From contig JAJJXM010000004.1 in the NCBI GenBank assembly GCA_024516155.1, positions 1,240,001-1,304,000 on the forward strand: a stretch of 64,000 bases of DNA, written 5' to 3'. The notes beneath the pieces are model-generated. The model saw nothing but the letters and a program-made list of their open reading frames with translations, was not told where the DNA came from and did not search any database. Source of the DNA: Pyronema omphalodes. Taxonomy: Eukaryota > Ascomycota > Pezizomycetes > Pezizales > Pyronemataceae. Positions 34,432 to 46,029 of the stretch are shown in pieces. Within the stretch, counting starts at the first letter, position 1; every line of letters starts with the position of its first letter. Position numbers and translations under genes: made by a program.

Positions 34432-35449
34432 GCTTTCATGCATGGTTGAGCCTTCTTGTCATTACAAAATATTGTCAATGATACTCGGCGATCCTATCCG
34501 CAATTGATGGCCAATTTTGGTGCATGCAAAAAGGTCTTTCTAGGTTGGAATCAGCTCGTACCAGTATGTCAACAGATCGGAGATCACTACTTACCGACTA
34601 GAGTACTGTCATAGCATCAACACATATCGACACTGGCTAAATCCAACAAAGGCTCTTCTTGCTATGTATTCGGAGACACCGGCAACAACAACCAAAATGA
34701 GAATGGGGAGCGAACGGTGAAGTGATCAAATGATGAAGATTTGAAGAGGTGGAGATACGATGATAGAAGATCTGGAGGTATGTGACGTTTGCTTTGTAGC
34801 AGCAGGTGCAACATGTCTGGATTTCGGTCCAAAACTAGCGCGGTGAGCCCGCTCCATCTTCTTACTTTTGTATCCTCAAGTCAGAGAATTACGTGCCGCA
34901 CTCGGTAGCTTCGAGCAGTTAAACTTAGTGTGTATATTTAGCTGCACGTGTGTTCATGGAGACTGGACAAGTATTATAACTATGGTTTTCGTTCTCAGTG
35001 CATGTAAGTGCGGCCCATGAAATGATTAATATACTACAAAAAAGAGTGTATTGTGATAGGTACTGTGACAAAAATATAGCGAGAAAAGGCTTCAGATGGT
35101 AAAGTGAAATGAGTCATCATGACAACAAGACGAAGCAGAAGTTTAGGTAATCGGGGTTTAAATGAGTATTCCTGCCGAAGATTACTATTACTAGTAAGGT
35201 ACAAATTCAACATCAAGGGAAATGATAGCCAGTAAGTCCACTTCTAGTGAAGCATAATGTAGATATTCTTACCTGATAGTTTAAGAGTTATGAAGACATG
35301 AGGAGAGACAGTTAATGTCACGGGCTGGGTTCGGAGAAGCACCAATAGGCTACCACTTCTTGTGGGTATCAGACCACGCAAACTATCTCTATTGAGATGC
35401 CAAGCGATTTACCGGAGTTTGAAAAATCCCGTAGTTTTAACCTTCTTGT
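34432..35449. other. Intergenic region, no gene seen
   Basis: Short frames only. No repeats or RNA motifs recognised between the tRNA-Lys and the inner end of the right inverted-repeat arm. Confidence 0.5.
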
Positions 35450-36406
35450 TTATTTTGCTTGGCCATTTCTCTTAACTATCGGCGTATCAAAAGGGATGGT
35501 GTGATGGTAAACTTGACCGACCCCCCGGCGAAAGTCTACAATGGTATGCATTGAATTTTGGTAAAAATTGATTATGCACTTCTTATTGCATAATTGGCTG
35601 ACGATATGCAAATAGGCACCACCATGATACAATTGATTGTGGAAAAGAGGGCTTGCAATGTCTATCACAACAATCACGCAATCTCCAGGTCCTAACGTCA
35701 CCGGGAATTGGAAGATTACGCGCGCTCGGATTATACTGTGTGGTGTACTGCCTCCTGCTGTGGAGTATTCCCATGACGCGGTACGGGAAGCGCAACTGTC
35801 CATGGTTGTACCTACTCTACTCTGGGAATTACTGATCATGGAGCTGATAGATGTTGATGCAGCAAGTAAGCAGGTGACAGGACAGCATGCTATCACTTAA
35901 CAGGTAATTTCATAGGCTTTGCTTTTTTACTAGCGCTCCTGCTACAATCTTGATTTTTATTTCTTATCCTCAAACCTCATGACGGCTGGGTTTATTGTTT
36001 TTTTCTGGCACGCTTTATCGGATAACGTTTTCAAAGTCTTTCTCTGGTACGAATTTGGTGATTGTCATTCGAGATATCTGGTCACGGCAGACAGTTCATT
36101 TCTTGATTTGTGATTGATCACACGCTGACCAGGGTCAGAAAGTCCTATGACAGAAGAAAAACCAGATCCTGTCTTCGTAACCAAGGCCACCTAGTAATGC
36201 CCTTCAATCCGAAATATCCGTGACCTCATCACGTGCTACAATGTAGATATGTCCTGTGTATGATGTGGAAATTGTGTGACTGAATGCAGCTGCACTCGCA
36301 AATGGAAGAAGGTGGAGTAGGTGCTCACTAGTAGACGTGTGTCGGGGCTTCTTTCGCAATCGGCATCTCAGGAATAGCCGTGCTGGCAAATCTTCGAATA
36401 ATATCG

Positions 36407-36982
36407 ATGCTCTATCTTTCTTCTTCCACTTTTTTCGAACCTCACAAAATCATCCACTGTAATTTCAGGGACCGACAACGCTTGCGGAGTAGACGCTTGC
36501 CATACTTTCCCGGATTTTCAATTTTCCTGGTTTCCTCGACTATCAGTTTTCCTTGTATAATGTCTACGGTCGGAGTCAACCCTTTTTGTTTTCTGCAACG
36601 GTTTCCTGGAATAACCAAATTTTCTTCCTTTCGATTCAGAGGTCATTTGGGTATCGCAAGTCACATAGCAGGAGTAAGATATGGCAATCCAGGTTTAGGT
36701 GTGGGTATTCAAGGGCACGTTACAGTCAAAAAGGAATTTATCTGTCTTTTCACTTTACAAGGGTTCGCAGTATCTTCGGTACTCGGCGAATCACTCGACG
36801 GAAAGTGTGTGGTGTACCGTTCCAGGATTTGTCGCTTTCCTACCGGTCGCAGGACCTTCTGCATTCCGGAAGCCTTGATCATATCAAAGAAGAAAGTTTT
36901 TACCAAGGAAAAGGAAATGAACAAAAAAGAAATTCCGGAAAAACAAAGGACAACTTCTGTGGTCAGTTCGAGTATCTATTGA
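36407..36982 (+). other. Open region of unclear coding status, right arm
   Basis: Counterpart of 4309-4884. It stays open for about 190 codons from the first ATG. Replacement differences are abundant between the arms, which argues against a constrained protein. It lies 55 bp upstream of the orphan ORF. Confidence 0.25.
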
Positions 36983-37037
36983 CGACGGATTCCCCCTCCC
37001 CCTCTTCTGCTCCTCGCGAACTATACAGCTTTTTTGA

Positions 37038-38021
37038 ATGTCCCTAGATATGGCTTTCACAAAGATGTTCTCTCGCCTAGTGCCTTCAATGTTCCGTCCC
37101 AAAAAGTCTTGTCATTCGAATCGGTCCGATGTGAGAGAACTTCAACATGGCTCAGGTCTACCACACTGTGGCCATGGCGAGTACTCGAGCTCGGTCGATT
37201 CGCTAACGCCCTTGCTGTCCAATACCGAAGATATCCAAAGCCGCGAGATAGATCCCAGGTCCTGGTCCCCGGAGTTGATTGACTGGACGACTACACCCTC
37301 GGAGTACGAAGCCAGCATCGCCCTCCGGACCGACCCGACCTTCCCCGCGACTACCACGGGTGACGTGCTGGTTCGAATCGGCCTCGTTCGTTCCCACGCC
37401 CTACCCTTCCCGCATGCCCTGTGGCGGTTGACTCGGTCTGATATGAAGCCTCTGGCTGGAATTGAAGATCGGGTTGGCTCCCAGGCACCCTACTCCATCC
37501 AGACGGTGAGTACTGAGAGTTTCGGAGTTCTTCCGGAACTCGAGGGAAAGCCGCTCTGCCCAACCCTATCTCCGGCGCAGTATCTGACGGCTCCTCTTGT
37601 AGGGCCCGAAGAGCAATACTGTGACGGAGCTCTAGGGGAGTGTGGAAGGTGTCTGGGATGCGGGTTCCAGGCGCCTCGGGACCTGGTCGTTGCCGGCGAG
37701 GAGGTCCAACACCTCCTCCCCGCCTCTGCTATCTACCTCAGGGGAGCTCTAGATAACAGGGTGACCTGGGCGACCGAGGTGCTATTGGCCATCACCGACA
37801 TCCAGTATCGCCAAGACCGTGAACAGTATTGGGAGGATCGTGAGGTCCTCTACATACAGGAATCGTGTCTCTGGGAGTCGGTCGATGGTCTAATGCTGGA
37901 GCTGGATGAATTTCCAGTGCACTTTATCCTTGAGGCTCTTCCGTCAGAAATGGCGATGGACCTCAGGGAAAAGTGCGAGGGATTCCAGTCCCTCCTGGAT
38001 TCGACGGCAAGGCCCGCCTGA
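37038..38021 (+). CDS. Orphan 327-aa protein in inverted repeat, copy 2
   Basis: Same length and frame as the minus-strand ORF at 3270-4253, with six residue differences and about a dozen nucleotide differences, mostly transitions. Start ATG at 37038 in the context TTGAATGTC; stop TGA at 38019-38021. It contains the same CGRCLGCG cluster. The A/T-rich sequence directly after the stop (from about 38060) has a repeat of TCGAATATTTCGT-like blocks also seen in the other arm. Intactness in both copies, in a setting where other repeats are full of stops, suggests the protein matters. Function unknown. Confidence 0.55.
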   Translation: MSLDMAFTKMFSRLVPSMFRPKKSCHSNRSDVRELQHGSGLPHCGHGEYSSSVDSLTPLLSNTEDIQSREIDPRSWSPELIDWTTTPSEYEASIALRTDPTFPATTTGDVLVRIGLVRSHALPFPHALWRLTRSDMKPLAGIEDRVGSQAPYSIQTVSTESFGVLPELEGKPLCPTLSPAQYLTAPLVGPEEQYCDGALGECGRCLGCGFQAPRDLVVAGEEVQHLLPASAIYLRGALDNRVTWATEVLLAITDIQYRQDREQYWEDREVLYIQESCLWESVDGLMLELDEFPVHFILEALPSEMAMDLREKCEGFQSLLDSTARPA

Positions 38022-39651
38022 GAAGAAGGGAGTTGAACGAAGTGCCACTGGGGGATGATTATCCATAACTATTATGTTCCGACGCCAAAAATACGAAATA
38101 TTCGACTTATCACTATAGAATTACCACTATAGGATTAATAATATCGGATTACCACTACTGAAAAAATAAAAAAAATAAAAAAACACAAAGAAACATAAAA
38201 AAATAAAAAAAAAATATAAAAGAAAAAAACAGGGGGATGTTAAGCCGCCTGAGCTACGTGGTAGTAGCTTTGGGGGTGAGAACAGTAACTTTTAGGTACC
38301 AATGCCAAAAAAACGAAATATTCGACACCTTAGGAACAAAAAAAGGTTTTACATCAAATATCTCTCATATGGCCGGTTTAGGGAGATCTCTCTGAATCAG
38401 CGATGTAGGGGATATTTGATGGGTTTTCCGGATATGATACGACAGTAATGCTCGGAGTGTGGGGCATTGGTGGTCGTTGATCCAAATACTATGCGAGAAG
38501 GAAAACCTCTACCCCATGTTCGCTGCGGGGAACATGGGGAAGAGATTTCTTTTTGGCCCAAATTTTCTGGAAGTCCTGTGGCATGGCAGTTTTGGACTAG
38601 GTATGCAAATATTTAGGGTTGCCAGGAAAAAAGTGCAGGTATGGAGGCTACTTGATCGGCTTTTTTGTTCATTACTGTCGTATCAGGACCAAATTTCGGC
38701 ACTCGAAGTTTCCAATGCTACGAAGTTCCTAAGTACTATCTTAGATCTTAAACCCAAACCTCTGCGCCCATCATGACTTGAGATTCCATGGCTAACTTCT
38801 TTTGACACTCAACATTTATCCATTATACCAATCCCATCAAGGACATAGCCTGCAGTTGTATAGAATTCCATGTCGCATATGAGCTCTGGGGACGATTGTA
38901 CGATAGTCCGATAGTCCGATGGACTGACGATTAATTTGACAAGATAATGTAGTTAGATCGTAGCGATGGTTAGTTGCGGTAGTATGTATTCAGCATTAAT
39001 CTAGTAGATCAGAAATATAGCGAATGTCGGCCAATGACGAAACCTGATCTATAAAAAATGCGGAAATTTCTGGGTAATATTTTGTACTTTGACCTTTCAT
39101 CTCACTAGACTCTGCACCGTTGAAGGAAGGGAAATAGTATAGCCCACTGGGAATCCAGCGAAGGGAGAGCAGAACAGCGTAACCCAGAGAAAGAACAAGC
39201 ATTTTTGGTTTACCACCAAGGAAAAAGTGCTAATACTGCACGTATCGAGAAATACATAATGGCAACGTGCCCATAGTTTCCTTCCTAAAATCTGGTGGAC
39301 TATATCTGCCTCCATATTGCCCTCAGTGGAGTTGTATCCACAGGGTAGCCTACTTTGTCTCTAGGGAATCAAGTCCACTTGATTTTATTATTCAAGTCTA
39401 ATATATATTTTTCAGAAAGGCCGGAAAGTTTCTATGTGTGAAGTTTCCTGCTGATATCCCCTGTGTAGGCTTAAGATGGTTAATTCAGAGTACTTGGGCT
39501 ATAGGAGACTTCCAGCACACAGTGATGTTTGATCAAACTTTGCAAAATGAGTTACGGCACCCCATTACTAGTCTATGTACTTTCCTTCGGGGAAAAACTA
39601 GAAAACAATTTCGGGGGGCAGGAGTAAAAAAGTGGGATGAATGGACAAAAA

Positions 39652-39766
39652 CTACAGTATCCGGGATTCCCGTCTGGTCACCCACGACAGTACTAGCCGG
39701 ACGATATCATGCTTAAATAGCGCAGAGCGGACGGGATGCGTTGCATTCATGATTCTATGACCGTAG
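39652..39766 (-). rRNA. 5S rRNA gene, copy 2 (outer end of right arm)
   Basis: Matches the 5S gene at 721-835 with a single base difference (at about 39744). Terminal stem and internal promoter are intact, with a T5 terminator. The sequence just downstream on the minus strand (CATCCCAC, T6, CCTGCCCCC, GAAATTGTTTT) is related to what follows the other 5S genes. Confidence 0.85.
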
Positions 39767-40910
39767 CTGACCATAACTGCCATTTATAGTATAAAAATTA
39801 CTATGCGTGGTGTGTAGGTAACAACAAGTCATAATAATCGTGTGTTCTCCCAAGATTTTCGTTGCAAAACTCCTCATTCAAAAGTTGCTATAACCATTCA
39901 AACCAAGGATTACAACCTTCAATTCTCCAAGACCAATACTAACCGTACTATGAAACGATTCCTGGCGCATCAGGCTGTCTCTATCGTGTAGTATGAATAT
40001 TCAAATCTGAAGCACCAGCAAGTTGTATTCAGCAGACGCAGGACTGGGATTTCTTGATGTAAGGATCATTTTATGGCTATTGCTATCGCAACGGATTCTG
40101 GTGGCGTCACTCACCGTTGCATTCCGTGCTCGACATATCCCTCGCTATAAAGTTGGCCGTCATTGAACCACTTTACCACAGGGTTAAGGATAATGAGCTA
40201 CTGAACCTCCAGTAAGCGTGTCCCATAAATTCCATACACAACCACTGTCGCAAACACACAAACTACCACATCATGCCCAATCCGACTATGTGTTTATCTA
40301 CTAGCCTCCCTAGAAATCACATCTGCTTGTCCATGCAAATCATTTGAAAACGAATGAGAAACTTTACCAATGAATCAGCTTTCTTCCCCTGGTGATGAAC
40401 TGAGCATCTAACATACCTTCATTCCCGACATTCCCGATATTCCATTTTGCTAAAACAACAAACCTTCCGACAGTAGGATGAGATTAGGGTACATTTGGTT
40501 AAAGTCAGGGATTCTGAAAGCCGTCTCATGACGACATGCAATATATACCGAGAATCACTAAAACAAAAGGCAAAGGTTATGCTTGTCGAGACCAAATGAT
40601 AGGCAAATAAAACTGGTAAGCCGCAGATCTCTTGATTGCGGCCATTGAAATTAAATTATTAAAAAAGGATTGTCTTAGGTGCCATGCTGGAGTAAATTTA
40701 GGTATAGACACAAAGAGTCAGGTGCACAGAAGGTATCGGAGGAGAAGACTGGATCCTGTTTCAGGAGAATGACCTGCTTGCATTGTAATGCCTTGATTCG
40801 GCTACATCCAGTTATCACTCGAAGTCCCATATCAGAGTTTAAAAGCGAATATAATATTTTAAACCCCACTACGGTCAAATAACAGTCAGATACGGTCAGC
40901 TAACGGTCAG
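39767..40910. other. Intergenic region between two 5S genes
   Basis: No gene seen. The last 45 bp before the next 5S gene contain several partial copies of the 5S start (ACGGTCA, ACAGTCA, ACGGTCAGCTA). Confidence 0.55.
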
Positions 40911-41025
40911 CTACGGTCATAGAATCATGAATACAACGCATCCCGTCCGCTCTGCGCTATTTAAGCATGATATCGTCCGGCTAGTACTGTCGTGGGTGAC
41001 CAGACGGGAATCCCGGATACTGTAG
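40911..41025 (+). rRNA. 5S rRNA gene, copy 3
   Basis: Identical to the gene at 721-835 across the whole 115 bases by eye. T4 follows the 3' end. It heads a segment of about 1.1 kb that is duplicated, in the opposite orientation, behind the split 5S gene at 54.4 kb. Confidence 0.85.
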
Positions 41026-41468
41026 TTTTGCGTCCCATATTTTTTTTCAACACTGCATAGCCCCTTCTCTCGATTGTTTCATTTCGATATTTACCTTTAC
41101 CTTCTCAGTTTTTTTTTCTCCTTCCGCTTTTCATCGCTTTTCATCGCTTTTGTTGCTTTGATTCCTGCTATTCTTCTGGTACATGCTCGCTCCCATGAGA
41201 TTCCTCCATCTTCTTCCACGGTTCCACCTGCAAGTCATCCTGCGTCGAATGCATCCCTGTAATGTGACAAATGAGCCTCGATCAGTCTACATGACCTTTA
41301 TTCCCCAAAGCACATTGATTCGGCCCTACTACATCACTTTGACGGTGTGAAAATCACCCTTTTACCACATTATCGACCCTAACAGCGAACTCAACCCTTC
41401 TCTCAGTCTCTCACGTATACGTACAAACGATAACCACCGCGTATCCCCACCTATTTCGGCACGGAAAC

Positions 41469-42640
41469 ATGGCATCCTCTCCATCACCCCGCAGCTCTAC
41501 AGCTATGGCTCTGAAGCCTATTAACGCTTCGTTGGAGCTTCAGGACCTCGAATCTCCTGTCGGTACGCACGAGAAGGAGAAGAAAGAAGAAGATTCCTTT
41601 GAGGTTCCACTTTTCAACTTTGAGGAGGTAATACGGTACATGCGCAAGCTTAAGGACGAGAACACGTATCTCAATGGACAGTTGGAAACTATGCGTAAAA
41701 AGTACGATGCCAAACAGGCGATGTTCAAAGACCTTGAGAAAGGCTTCAACCAATGAACCAAGATGCTTAGTCAAGAGAAGACGCAGCAGGGGGTACCCCT
41801 TCAGAGATTCCTTCAGTATGGGACTGTCGAGGATATGGAGAAGATGTACTTGGAGAAGTATGATAAGATGGAGCGGAAGGTTGAAGATATGAAGAGAGAT
41901 ATTAAGGAAGAGATAAAGCAAGAGATGGAGAAAAAGTATGATGACATGAAGCACGATTTCAGCGAGATGAAGAAATAGTTGAAGCCAGAGTTTGAGGAAA
42001 ACCTACCACAGCGATTGAAAACTGCCATCGAGGAGCGCGAAGAAAAATCCTCTTCTCTCCACGATAGGACTAAACAAATCTCGAGCGGAATGGAGTTTAT
42101 CAGTCGTAAGTCGCCAGAGCCTGAATTACAAGTCCCGGACAAGAATCTCGTCGCTTATGGCGTCAGATATACCAGCACATTAAAGATAAACTTCTTAACT
42201 GAATCTCATACCCAACCTAAATAAGATGAACTGACAATTCATACAGCCATTGGCATCTATACCGGACGGAACCGTCCAAATCAAAGGACCTAACGGTATA
42301 TCCTATTTCTATGTTGCACGAGAACAGCTTAAGCACTGGGAAGTAAGATTCATCATGAACTTCAACCTTATGACTTACAAAGCATCAAGCTGATCAGAAA
42401 TTACGGAACCTCTTGAGGCTGATAAAAAAACTGTGCGCAGGGCTGAGGTCCATGTCATTCATCCTCTATGTCGATGGACACCCAACATCCAAACTTTGGT
42501 TGTCTTCTAACCAAAACATCAGCAGTATTATCGATATATCCGTCTACCAGCTCCGAAATGTAGACTGCAATACTTTACGGTGCAAAATCAGCTGCTTTAC
42601 TGGCGGAAAGTACTTTCAGTTGCTCTCTTCGGTGTAGTCT
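41469..42640 (+). pseudogene. Coiled-coil protein pseudogene behind a 5S gene, copy A
   Basis: One frame runs from ATG 41469 through two in-frame stops (TGA 41754-41756 and TAG 41976-41978) to 42224. Reading through, it gives a Ser-rich N-terminus, then a long charged coiled coil (ENTYLNGQLETMRKKYDAKQ and EKMYLEKYDKMERKVEDMKR). Farther on, a segment IPDGTVQIKGPNGISYFYVA appears in a frame consistent with an intron ending TTCATACAG near 42246. The stops could derive from CGA and CAG by C-to-T change, as produced by RIP in fungi, but that is inference. The family is not recognised. A second decayed copy is at 53580-54008. Confidence 0.6.
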
Positions 42641-45623
42641 CCAATTTCATCCTTTCTAAATTCCATTATATTACATACAATATCAATCAAGCCACATCAT
42701 ACAACCGTTAATAACATTTCAACGACCAGAGGGTATTTGGTGGAATAAAGTTCGCATGATCATAAAGAATAATAAACAGAAACTTACATCTTCGAAGGAG
42801 TTAGAAGGCATCTAATGTTTTACACTACGGACCTAAAACACTTGTACCAGTCATTAGTGATTTTAATACAAATACTCCTTCTCGTGAGATGCATATTCAG
42901 ACTGGTGATATTCGATGAATCTGTATCAAAAACGCCGCAGTTTTGCCCGGCATCAACAAGGAATCAACTCTTGATGCTGTACTTTCCCTAGCATTGAGGT
43001 TTTTTTTTAGCTTTTACGTTCATTGTAACTTCTGAAAAACAAGATTAATCGTGGTATCAACCCAAGTGTCTACTAGCATCATAACTTATTGCTTTTTGGG
43101 GCATTCTAGGGGCCATGAAGCATTCTTGATTTATCACGCTTTCTTACTCTACCCTCCTTATACTCCCCAATATAGTCCTCGGAGACACTTTTATTCCCGT
43201 GTTTCCACAGAATGATGACACGGAAGCAATAAATAACTACAGTCTGCAGTTGACCACTGTACACTGTAATACCGCTATATAGATACAGACAAAACAAACA
43301 ACTGCTGGTGGTAGAGAAAATTCACATAAAAGATAAATCAAACATATGCAAGGATACGCGCGTAACTTGTAAGTGCAGATAGGCGGAATCATATACCGCG
43401 TTTTTTCGCTGCACATGATAATTCAATCAGCATTCTCTGGGGGAGTCTTGATCTACCAATCTAATTCCCCCATATCAAGATTAATATTAACAGCACAAAA
43501 ACCCCTCTTTATTCCCGATATTGGGATTTATTTACTCAACTTAAAACCCAGATAATCTGATGCCCACTGCCTGCGAACCTGCTATATCCAATTCAGTTTT
43601 TCTCATATGTAGATATCAAAAAATAATCATCAAAAACACACCCGGTATATCAATTCAAGAAACATTATCTCTAGTTACAATGGCTATGAAGTTATCGTAT
43701 CTTGCATCATTATTCTCAGTCAAGCTGTTACCGGAACGTGTGAGGTCTGCACAAGATATGTATTGTAAGGGGATAATGATGGCGTGCAGGGTTCTATGTA
43801 ATTAAGCTGTACATAGAGACTGGGTACATCGGTATGTAGCAATATGATGTACTTGATCTAATACAACACAATAGCTGCTATGCTGTAATATAATTTCTAT
43901 AGCATAATACAATGCAATACACAACCTATACCATCACCAACATCATCAACATCAACAACCTAAACATCAGCCAACATCGGATTTCCCCGAGGATCCGAGT
44001 ACCCCGCACCGTTCCTAGCTCCCGATATCACGAAACCTCCCGGTTTCGGAAATCGTAAAAAAAACCCGGGTTTGGGTATACGGTGTCCCACACATCGATT
44101 ATGATACTGAACTACTGGCGCCCGGCGCCCAGCGCAATGCTAGGCAACGCGGAGATTTGCAGGAATGAAGTGTTGTTAGCGATATTGCTTTTTGAAGCTT
44201 CAAGCGGGCTTTGATGCTATGGAGTATATGTGCACTTTGAGGAGTTGGATAGTCGCTGGCTGGGGTTAATATAAAGGGATTTGTTGGGTTAAAGTCTGAG
44301 GATTGAAGACGATGCAGCTGGGTTATACATACTGATGGAGAGGAATTAGGAGTGGGATGGGGAATGTTGGCGCATGAGAATGATTGTCGTATACATGAAC
44401 CTATATACGGGAGGCGAGGATTTTCGGATATCTATAAACTTGAATTGAATGGGGCAATTTCATCATCAACTCCACCACCACCACCACACCCCCACCCCCC
44501 CCCCCCCCCCCCCTCCGCCCCCCGCGCGGGGCGCTGGGGATGGTTATTCGGTATAGAGTCTGAGATCGATACAGATTACATATATATCTAAGGAGTAGAG
44601 AAAACCTGGGATGAGGTTGGTTCGTGGGTTGAGATTGTCTTATTTACTTGCTTGCTGGACGTTTGAGGATTTGGATTTGGTTGTTGTTGTTAATGTTGAG
44701 GAGGAGGAGGGGGAGGGGGAATATTGGAGATCTTGTACGTAGTTCTGTGGCCTTATTCTGGGGTTTGAAGGCCTGGGGATTAGGATATGATTAAGGACTA
44801 TGTATGCTATATATGGTATACCTAAAACCATGCTATTGAATATTCCTTACATACTATATATATACGATAATTCATGACTGAGCTATATACACCGGCTGTT
44901 ACGGGGTACATATTACATGCTCTTTTTACTCGACCAAGTTACAGGGGGTAGGGTTATATATCCAATCTCTCTATCCCAGCCCATGATGGTTCTTTTATCC
45001 ACGTATAGGGAATTAGAATATCGGCTGCGTTGATTATATGTTGTGTTGCTGTTGCTGTTGCTGTTGCTAACGTTATTGTTACAGTGCCATCTGGTTTTCG
45101 GGATTCAGGTTATTCAAAGCTGGGGCTTTGTAGGAGTGGATATGCTTGATGCACTGTAGATATCAGATAAGACGAGATAAGGTATTATATTCCGGATGTA
45201 ATATATAAGGTGTAGGACGTCGGGAAAGGTGTTTATAAAAGGTAGCAGCTGCGTATAAATTTAGCTGTTGGCTCTTGAGTCCTAACTGTGGTATTGCCTG
45301 TGGTATGAATTTATGTTGAGATATCCTGTATCTTAGTGTATTTATTTATATCTATATGTTTTGCTTCAGGAGTGAGTAGTTGGTGACAAGTGGGACACCT
45401 GCACGGGCTGATAGTGAATAATCAAGGATGAATTCAGGTTTTATGTGTAAAATAAGAAAATCTTTACCGGAGGATCAGTTTTATAGAGTGGGGTCTCCCC
45501 AGTTCTCTCTCTCTCTCTCTCTCCCTCCCCTCCACCTTCCGGATTCACAGGTATTTTCACGGAGAGGTTTCACTGTAATTGCTAATCGGTATTTCTGGAT
45601 GTTTGTTTTGTGAAGCTCAGATG
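42641..45623. other. Gene-poor region with microsatellites
   Basis: No supported gene. Contains a CCA/poly-C tract (about 44468-44521), a GAGGAG/GGGGGA tract (44700-44720), GTTGCT repeats (45045-45070) and a CT repeat (45506-45525). Many A/T-rich stretches. Confidence 0.55.
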
Positions 45624-46029
45624 AGAGAAAGAATAGAGAAAGAATAGAGAAAGAATAGAGAAAGAATAGAGAAAGAATAGAGAAAGAATAGAGAAAGAAT
45701 AGAGAAAGAATAGAGAAAGAATAGAGAAAGAATAGAGAAAGAATAGAGAAAGAATAGAGAAAGAATAGAGAAGAATAGAGAACAGACAAAGAACAGAGAA
45801 ATGACAGAGAAATAACAGAGAAATAACAGAGAAATAACAGAGAAATAACAGAGAAATAACAGAGAAATAACAGAGAAATAACAGAGAAATAACAGAGAAA
45901 TAACAGAGAAATAACAGAGAAATAACAGAGAAATAACAGAGAAATAACACAGCCATAATAGACAAATAACAGAGAAATAACACAGCCATAATAGACAAAT
46001 AACAGAGAAACAACACAGCCATAATCGAC
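45624..46029. repeat. 11-bp minisatellite with two unit types
   Basis: About 14 copies of GAGAAAGAATA change abruptly, near 45785, into about 16 copies of GAGAAATAACA, then end in a third variant with CACAGCCATAATAGACAAAT. All share the period 11 and the GAGAAA start. Long open frames on the minus strand through this block are a by-product of the repeat. Confidence 0.9.

Larger units (their letters stand above)
35450..39766. repeat. Right arm of the ~4.2-kb inverted repeat
   Basis: Matches 721-5860 in reverse, in the same order (inner flank, 200-codon region, 327-codon ORF, diverged spacer, 5S gene) and without the hAT insertion. Clear anchor blocks include ATTGATTATGCA near 35570, the ORF, GGATGTTAAGCCGCCTGAGC near 38235, and TTCGTCATTGGCCGACATTC near 39030 read in reverse. 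The two arms enclose about 29.6 kb. Confidence 0.75.
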
